Below, in pieces: positions 56,735 through 64,000 of a DNA stretch of 64,000 bases; the stretch's first letter is position 1; every line of letters starts with the position of its first letter. The notes beneath the pieces were generated by a model. That model saw only the letters and a list, made by a program, of their open reading frames with translations. It had not been told where the DNA came from and did no database searches. This DNA is from Albugo candida (Eukaryota; Oomycota; Peronosporomycetes; Albuginales; Albuginaceae): the NCBI GenBank assembly GCA_905220665.1, contig CAJNAR010000191.1, positions 62,001-126,000 of the forward strand, in the 5' to 3' direction. The position numbers and the translations under genes were made by a program.

Positions 56735-58806
56735 ATGGGTGTCGCGGGTCTTTTGCCTCTGTTGAGAAGCGTCATTGATCACGTGAATATTTCCAAATAC
56801 ACCGGAAAAACGATCGGAATTGACGCGTGTGGGTGGATATACAGAGGCGCTTATGCGTGCGCAGAGCAACTGATAGCAGCGGAAGAAACAGACATGTACG
56901 AGCTATACTTGAAGTATACGTGCCATGTTGTGATGAGGATATACAGATACTTGAACTTCAGTATACAGCAAATCAGTCTCTTACATAAACATCAGATTAC
57001 ACCCATTTTCGTATTTGATGGCGCTCCGGTTCCTGCAAAAGCTGACACGCAAGCGATGCGAAATAGGTGCTGTTTGCAATTGATATGAATCGCGAGGGGA
57101 TGTATGACGAATCAGTGTGGTTAGAACGAGAAATATGTGGAAAGAGAGAGCGCTAACTAGCAGAAAATCGAATGACTTGGATGAGAAAACAAAGCGGTCG
57201 TTCACACAGGCTGTCTCCGTCACAAATGAAATGAAACTCCGACTTATTAATGTTCTTCGCGAAATGAATGTTCAGTATATTGTGGCGCCGTATGAAGCAG
57301 ATGCACAATTGGCATTTCTCTCTCGGATGAAAATTGTGGATGCAGTGATATCGGAAGATTCGGATTGTATTCCGTATGGATGTCGTACGGTATGTTGTCG
57401 GGTCGAATTGGATGAAAAGCCTTATAATATCTTTAGATACTATTCAAATGGAGCGGTGATGGATGGGCAAGTGAGCTGAAAAAGAGATTCTTAGGAGCAA
57501 ATGAGGATTTATGCTTTGTGAAATGGACCGAAGAAATGGTACGTTTTTGTAGGAAGGATTTTGTGGTTTTCGACTAATAGCTGTGGTGTAGTTTGTTGTA
57601 TTTTGTGCGCTTTGCGGATGCGATTATTGTCCAAGTCTTCCGGGAATTGGAGCCATAACAGCTTACAAGTATGTCAACACCTTTATCACGGCTCCAGATG
57701 TACGTGATGCACTATCTGTTGGCTAAAACTGATGCCTTTCGTCTCTTTTAGATTCTTCAGGAGCTCAAGCGATCGGAAAAGAATCAGTTGCCACCAGACT
57801 ACGACCAAAAACTGTATGCGGCTATCATCACGTATCGTCATCACTTAGTTTTTGATCCGAGGCAACAAGTAAGTCCTTCGAAAAACGTGTCAGCCAAATC
57901 GATTGTATTGCTTTTTTTGTGTAGAAGCTGCGCTTATTGAATGCACTCGATCAGTCCAGTGATATTGTCGCATTATTAGGCTCTGATCTTCGCTTTCTCG
58001 GTGATGTGGCAATGCGTCATGAGGTTGCTGCATCCATTGCAAGTGCAATTATTCATCCGATTACGCACGAAACGTACTCATGGATTGATGCATCACGACA
58101 AGAAGAGGAAGCTACAAATTGCGGAGCAGAGGTATCCAATCAATCCTATTCAACACATTCAGCGGAAGGGAGTGTTGGCGGTGTCACAACCGAATCAGAG
58201 AACGAAGCTCCTCCGGCACGGGAGAACACCCCACTACAGCGCTCGTATCAGTCAGAATTGACGCCACAATCGCCGTTGAAACAGAAAAGTGAGACCAAAT
58301 TCCAACCTGTCCTTGATTCACTTCTCGGATCATCTGCCCATATTTTGGATTTCAGGAGTCCGAAAGTGAGCGATCACTTTCATTCATTGGTGTCCAATAG
58401 CTCCATTTCGCAACAGTATCGATCGGATGCACAAGTGGATATCAAACAGTACGAAAGCAAATCAATTCGAACGCTAAGTAAAAGCTCTTGCACTCTGATA
58501 AAGAAAACAGAACACGGATCGAAAAGCGGTTTTGAGGGTGAGATACTCTGTCGAATCGATTTGAAGAGGAAAATGCAGTTGTCGGCAACGGATCGAACGA
58601 TAGATTTGAAAGCGAAACGACTTTGTGCGCGTGAAAATTCACCAATTCCCAAACAAAATCGAATTCAGAACACATTCAAAGAGGAAGAGCGCATTGACAC
58701 GGAGACAGACTGTATCGTTGAATGGGAAGACTTCCAAGCTCCACCCAAAGCGATTTGTGTCGAAGAGAAATGGGATCGCATTCTTTGCGTCGATGAAGAA
58801 AGCTGA
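56735..58806 (+). CDS. EXO1: exonuclease 1 (FEN1/XPG family 5'-3' exonuclease)
   Basis: Exons 56735-57066, 57125-57389, 57437-57538, 57592-57699, 57752-57868 and 57925-58806 keep one frame of 601 residues. MGVAGLLPLLRSV opens the N domain, with Asp30 in GIDACGWIY, FVFDGAPVPAK, then VAPYEADAQLAFL, ISEDSD and CGCDYCPSLPGIG for the helix-hairpin-helix; these supply the acidic metal ligands of EXO1. Between residues 60 and 80 about 17 extra residues (RIYRYLNFSIQQI) are probably an unspliced 51-nt intron, though no standard donor was found. The C-terminal 290 residues are Ser/Lys-rich and disordered, as in EXO1, where mismatch-repair partners bind. It acts in mismatch repair and resection. It converges on TIM50, with stops 84 bp apart. 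Confidence 0.9.
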
Positions 58807-58890
58807 TTGTTTGATGCGGATTCGGTTTCTTCATCTCAATTGTTGCGAATGGAATAAACTTTTTCAATCAAATTACTGGTTTCTACGCAC

Positions 58891-60254
58891 TCATCCGATG
58901 GAAGGAGAAGCTGGCGGAGGTCGATGTGATAATCGACCACGAATAAATCCTCCAAATCCTTTCTGCTTTGCCTGTTCCTTTTCTTTCTCAAGCTGATACA
59001 ATCGAGCGCCATATTTACTCGGCAAATCGCGCAACACACCATCTTCGTCACGAAACTCGGCCAAGACTTGACGGAAATCCTTTACGCGTTCTGAAGCCAG
59101 CGCTTTGAGAAATGGAATCAAGTCTTTCAGCTCATGATCGTCTCGGTCTCGTGCATTGGCAAACGGCTTGATTGGAACTGCATTCTCCGGCTGAAGCTGA
59201 TACGCTGCTGGATCATCGTCGAGTAAGACGACTTGCTTCAAGTCTCGATTGAGCTTGGATAGATCCTACGGCACATCACGTCACCAATATTTTCCAGACG
59301 AAATCGACGCTCTTCTCACCTTGACACGAGATCCATTCAAGTATCGAGTCGCGTCACGGGAGAGAACATGAAGAACGCATTGCTACATCGCATTATATGA
59401 AAACCAGCTTCGAAATCAAAGCAGCGATACCTTTGGATCCAACTTCATGACAATTTCTTCGGCCATATAATTCTCAGAAAATATGACAATTTCGTAAAAC
59501 TGGAAATACGAACGTATCAGAGACAATCGATAAATGGGATCCATTCAGCAAACCTGACACAATGTCTCGAGGAATTCATCGACTCCCGGTCGTTTCGCAT
59601 GACGCCATCCATGTTTGCGCTACATTCTATCGGTTAAAAGACTAGGAAAAGAATCCGCACTCAACGTACGCTCCACTCTGAATGAACAAGTGTGTCTTCC
59701 AAATCCAAGACGAGCACAGGCACTGGCGGTGTATTTGGTGGAACTTGAGGTATAGGCCAATCCTACATGACACAGATGGAATGAGCACCGAATATCACTT
59801 CTAAAGCCTGGCGTACGGGAAGAAGCTTGGAACGGGAAGGGTCTGTGATCGGTCGAATCCAATCGGCGATTTTGTCGGCGGAATAGCGATACAATTCCCC
59901 GAGCGGCGTCTGATTCAACTGGTGTCTCACTTTGGTCTTTACGTCATCGTCCAGCACGTAAAACCACACAATGGAGCCAGAGATACTTCCGACGATGAGC
60001 CCAAGTGATATTTTTGATGGCAGAGACGTTGTACGGACAGTTTGGCCGCCGATATTGGCTTTAGCATTTCCGGCTTCGTTTCGGCTTTGAGCGCAGTTTT
60101 GACGACGCAATTGACGTGGAATTACGACAAGAGGGATGTCGCGATCGATTGCTCGGTTGAGTTCCTTTCCATTCTCATTGGAATTCGTAAAACGACGAGC
60201 ATTTCTCAGAAAGCGAACTGCTTCATATCGCCGGCGAACGAATTGGTGCAACAT
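58891..60254 (-). CDS. TIMM50: mitochondrial import inner membrane translocase subunit TIM50
   Basis: Minus-strand gene with start at 60254. Exon 1 (59817-60254) has a basic presequence (MLHQFVRRRYEAVRFLRNARR) and a membrane segment (SLGLIVGSISGSIVWFYVLD). Exon 2 (59670-59762) encodes DWPIPQVPPNTPPVPVLVLD and LEDTLVHSEW, exon 3 from 59619 KHGWRHAKRPGVDEFLETLC, then FYEIVIFSENYMAEEIV, VLHVLSRDATRYLNG, and the last exon DLSKLNRDLKQVVLLDDDP and onward. These are the FCP1-like (NIF) blocks of TIM50; the second phosphatase Asp is replaced (DLED), as expected for a non-catalytic receptor. Length and order fit. Introns are about 46-60 nt. Confidence 0.92.
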
Positions 60255-60506
60255 TCAGCTCTGCGAATTTGGTGACCAATCGGTTGCTTGCATGTGACAC
60301 GAAGGTGAAAAAGACTCTAGATTTGGAGTGAATCGCGAAGAAGAGTATGGTGTTGATGTCCACATTGCACAATTGTGACTCGTATTGGTATTAGTGATGC
60401 GGTACGCTTTATAGGAAGCATACAGCTGTGGTTTTAATGCAACGCAGAACGCTACAGTGGCCAAATTTTCAGCCATTTGCATGTGGGAGGTTGGGACGCA
60501 TTCTAC
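60255..60506. promoter_or_regulatory. TIM50 upstream region
   Basis: About 250 bp between the TIM50 start and the kinase stop, both on minus. A 75-codon minus frame here has no motif and is not called. Confidence 0.3.
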
Positions 60507-63172
60507 TAGGAGAAGAAACGTAGTTCGGAAACGATATCTTGGGCTATGACTTGGTCTAAATGTCTGCTGGCTTCACACAAGAAAGGATGAACGAGCGCTT
60601 GATGCGGTTTGGCGCGTTTTTCTGGATCCTTTTCCATCATCCATTCTATCTACAGCAATGTCAGATGCAACACGCGATACTCGCTAGCATGGAAACCGTA
60701 CCAAATTCTTTGCATCCTTCGACACATTGACCCATTCAGGCTCATCGAAATCATATCGCACGGATTTATTGGCAAGAATGAGCTCTTCATCAGTGACTCC
60801 GAAAAACGGCTCATAGCCACAAAGCATCGTATACATGACGACACCAGCGGAAAACATATCAACGTGACAAGAGTATGGATCGCCTTTACCAGCCATAAGA
60901 ATTTCTGGGGCCACAAAGCCAGGTGTGCCGCATCTACCCACACACTCGTGTCAGAATTAGAGCAGTAGTACCAAGATACAGCGTCAACAACCTCCCTGTC
61001 AATTTTCCATCACATTTGATCATAGCTGCCATTCCAAAGTCTGCCAGTTTAAGGATTGGAAGGCTGGAAAACACGCTGTCAGAATCGAATGATTTTACAT
61101 GACACGACTTACACTTGGCCATCACGTGTTCTGCAATGATCAAATGCCAAATTGGACAGCTTGATATCTCGATGAGCGACCTTATTCTGCCGACAAAATT
61201 CTATTCCTTTGACCAAGCTTGCCATCAGATAGGAAGCTCGTCCCTCATCAATCGTCGTATTAGCAACAATCTCGTCATGCAGATCACCTCCAGACATCAA
61301 CTCGAGCTCCAATATCAGTTCATTTCTAGTTTCAAATAAGGATTGCAATCGAATCACTGGAGAGAATTTGGCATCGGCTCGGGCTGTCAACACTGTCTGC
61401 GTCAAGATTTCTCGTGCCATTGTATCGGGTCGCTCGACATTGGCCAAGACAAGCTCCCAGAATCTGATTTTATCGATGATTTTCAACGCACATTCTTGAC
61501 CAATTGGCTCAGTATCCGTATCTACTTTTCTTCGAGATTTGCATACGGTTGAAAAACGACCTCGACCAAGCTCTTCCGTATGACCAAAGTCGTCCTGAGA
61601 CGTATCTGTTTGAAAAAGATCGACGGCAGTCAAATGACACGCTTTATCGAGTGCGACTTTCCAGTTTTCTGCTTCAATTTCGTCGAGAAATTCAATGTAT
61701 GCTTTTGCTTCAACAGCCGACTGAGAAGATGAAAACTGGAAGAATACAATTTCCACCAAGCGTGTGTCCATGTCACTCACTTGGACACTCGCCTCACACA
61801 AATTCGCAAACGCAATCGGTCGACTTGTTGGATTATCGTCTAAATATTCCCAAAGGATATTTCTCTGCAGATAAATGCATCGATTCTGCCACTCACATCC
61901 TTGGAGTTGTGTCATTCGGACAACAGTTTGCACGACGGATTCCCTCGAATGCAAGCTCATATACACATCCTGAGGAAGATTCTGAGCCAAAGATGGGAGA
62001 AGCCAATGCTGCGGCATCCAATCTCGATCGCTACTCATACCCTGCAAGATGGGAATCAAGACGCAGTTATTTCTTCCATCACTCAATCCAACCAACTTTT
62101 CCGCAATTGGCTCCAATGTTATTTGGATCCCGCGATTATGATTCCCTTTTTTGCTGGAAACGGGTTTTGTTCGATTCGAGCTGTCGAAATGACCGGCTCC
62201 ATGAACACTCATTTCGTCGCCCAGGAAAGCATGCGTGCTGTTTGAGCAACCTTCGTTATGGATTGTCGTAAAGTATTTACGCAGAGATGTCTCAATGGTT
62301 TTTCCAACTGCGTTTGGGTCACTGGTCGATCGGTATGTTCCATCCAACTCGGAGGTTTCTTCAAGTTGCGCACAATCAATGAGATTGTGATCATCACTCC
62401 CACAATTGGCACAACACAAAGACTTGAGTCGTCCACTTTTTGGCAATTGGCTCAGCTCCTTATTACCTCCACATGCTTCCCTCGACGTCTGTGCGTGCGT
62501 GCCAATGGATCGATCTGTGATATCGTTTACACTTATGTCTCCTTGGAAGGCGCTTGTTTGCATGAGTTGTTGAAGAAATGAGCCCATTCGAAGCTCCCAA
62601 TTGACTCTCTTTACACAGTTTGAGGCTCTATCGACACATCCATTTGGTTGGAGTGAGTGTATCTCCTCGCGTGGTGGGTCTAAGGCTTCTCTCAATGGCT
62701 CATATCGCATTCCATTGATTTTAATGGCAGTGTGTGTCGCGAGAAATCCTTTTTTATGAACGATTTTGAAGCAATGCGCGCAGTAAACGTCGTGACAGCA
62801 ACCGCTACAGCTGAGAATCGCATCTGCGGATTCACAATATACGCAGATTTTTGCCTCTTTCTGATTATTCCATTTTTCGTGTGTGTACATTCCGTCGAAA
62901 TAATTTGTATCGACTGCAAATCGGCAAATTTGTCGCTGCAAAGTGTCTGAATTCAATTTTAATTGCGCATCGATTCGCTTTTGGATCGATCCGATGCGCC
63001 ACGTCGCATTTTCCAGACGCTCTGCTTCGTACAGAAATCGACGCATTGTGAGGAGACATTGCCAACATTTTCGCACTTGAGAGAAATGCGACGTATTCCC
63101 ATTGCAATTTTGATTCATAAACAGCATTAATTTAGAGAAATTGACTTGTTTATTGTATACCGTCTCGATCAA
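60507..63172 (-). CDS. B-box zinc finger, PH domain and Ser/Thr kinase fusion protein
   Basis: Four exons (61113-63172, 60992-61063, 60702-60933, about 60507-60649) give about 835 residues. Domains in order: B-box-type zinc finger (110-147, CVYCESADAILSCSGC and CAHCFKIVH), a lone CCHC-like knuckle (about 253-267, CCANCGSDDHNLIDC), a PH domain (about 412-515, with CEWQNRCIYLQRN and the C-terminal Trp in NWKVAL), and a kinase domain from about 530: LGRGRFSTVCKS, ALKIIDK, HRDIKLSNLAF, DFGMA, CGTPGFVAPEI and DPEKRAKPHQAL. All catalytic residues (K, HRD, DFG, APE) are present, so it is probably active, in the CaMK group by look. PH suggests phosphoinositide recruitment. The last exon boundary is uncertain by one base. 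It starts 170 bp from the divergent DCAF4-like gene. Confidence 0.82.
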
Positions 63173-63342
63173 AAGCTCTTTTTTGCTCCAGTGTTAAGGT
63201 AGAAATAATACGCAACTAAGTAAGTAAACATCGATATTAGTAATTTGTTTGCATTCTTCTTCTCCAAAACGATTGGAATAAGACCAACGGTGCGAACAAA
63301 TGCTGTCTCTATCCGGTGTAACGCTCACATAATACGACAGCA

Positions 63343-64000
63343 ATGCGTCGCGAAAAGCATAAATTGACTAATAAACAGACACATACGCAGCTAAAAGGAT
63401 TCGTTTTTGATCCTGAGACAAAAAAATATTATAAAGTTCCTAAAACGCATGAGTCAATCGCTTGTTTTCGACCAAAAAACAGTGTGCCCATTACATCGCC
63501 TGAGCGGCTTTCGCGTCCAAAGAATATATTTGTGGCGTATTTACGACAGCGTGAAATCGATGCGGCTATTACTTGTCATTACACAACAAAAACAAGCGTA
63601 TCATTGCGTTCTTTATCGTTGCTTCCGAGAAGGGATTCAAATAACTCGAAATCCTTACGAGTGAACCCAAGCATTACCGCCGCTGCTCCTCATCCATTCG
63701 ATTCCATGATCGTCGTCGCAGGTGAGAGAATCGCAGTTTGGAATGTATGAGATAAATGACTCGATTACCATCAGATCATTATCCCAGGCTTAATTTTCTC
63801 GAATGGAATAAGACAATGACTCAGAAGAGAAGGTCTATCGATCTACCTGGCACAGGATTGGTACCCGAATGATAACTTTGACGGGAAGCATACGAATTTA
63901 CACAATTTAGGTCACTAGTTTGGCCTGGCAAAAAGATACGAGTCCTATGCAGCCGATGCTGTTGTGTGCTTCTTTAGAGTCTCCTTCAGTGTGTCATGCG
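63343..64000 (+). CDS. DCAF4-like WD40 protein, 5' part (cut by window end)
   Basis: The first exon (63343-63750) encodes MRREKHKLTNKQTHTQLKG and then FVFDPETKKYYKVPKT, similar to the N-terminal block of DCAF4/WDR21 proteins (GFYFDPEKKRYFK type). An intron likely starts after IAVWNV (near 63749) and coding resumes downstream; near 63912 a frame reads VTSLAWQKDTSPMQPMLLCA, as expected for a WD40 blade. DCAF4 proteins are substrate receptors for CUL4-DDB1 ubiquitin ligases. The gene runs off the right edge. Family call is moderate because only one motif is available. Confidence 0.55.

Noticed and set aside
61504..62271. 255-codon plus-strand frame
   Set aside because: Lies antisense to the B-box/PH/kinase gene whose domains and splice sites are clear; no motif of its own.
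1..64000. tRNA or rRNA genes
   Set aside because: Scanned by eye for A/B-box and conserved rRNA blocks; the only tRNA-related signals are the GGTTATGAG primer-binding sites of Copia elements.

Overview
This is a gene-dense nuclear window from a eukaryote, most likely an oomycete close to the white rusts (Albugo type). The reasons are spliced genes with very short introns (about 39-64 nt) with GT...AG ends, intergenic gaps often of 30-200 bp, an oomycete-like repertoire (signal-peptide 2OG-oxygenase-like protein, B-box/PH/kinase fusion, ELMO protein), and decayed LINE and Copia elements between gene islands. The organism call is inference; no marker gene fixes it.

Layout. 1-10.3 kb: repeat graveyard, with a decayed LINE on + (about 0.66-3.25 kb), LINE remnants on - (6.83-7.36 and 9.31-9.60 kb) and a Copia LTR scrap. 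10.3-21.8 kb: gene island with a HIG1-domain protein, CTNNBL1, a CBWD/ZNG1 zinc GTPase, an ABHD13/Bem46-type hydrolase, WRAP53/TCAB1, RBMX2, a secreted 2OG-oxygenase-like protein with a Pro-rich tail, a small two-exon ORF and an ELMO protein. 21.8-32.4 kb: repeat block with a broken copy of the 32.5 kb gene, an LTR element whose second LTR is split by a TA-flanked Tc1/mariner-like transposon, a decayed Copia, a transposase tail and GGGGGT-type tandem repeats. 32.4-38.3 kb: second island with a hypothetical RLY-motif protein, MRPL19, SRP72 and EAPP. 38.3-52.9 kb: repeat block dominated by an apparently perfect 3.69-kb-arm palindrome made of two head-to-head copies of one dead Copia element, followed by a 46-bp CRE-like tandem array and a broken coiled-coil gene. 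52.9-64 kb: third island with a WW-domain plus type I restriction (HsdR)-like helicase, an ATP6AP2-like V-ATPase accessory protein, EXO1, TIM50, a B-box/PH/kinase fusion and the start of a DCAF4-like gene.

Functionally the islands are mostly housekeeping: spliceosome (CTNNBL1, RBMX2), telomerase/Cajal RNP (WRAP53), SRP targeting (SRP72), mitochondria (HIG1 protein, MRPL19, TIM50), metal and proton homeostasis (CBWD, ATP6AP2-like) and DNA repair (EXO1). The most unusual items are the WW-HsdR-like helicase and the Copia palindrome. Intron boundaries were chosen by eye from frame continuity and family similarity; no alignment or search was run.
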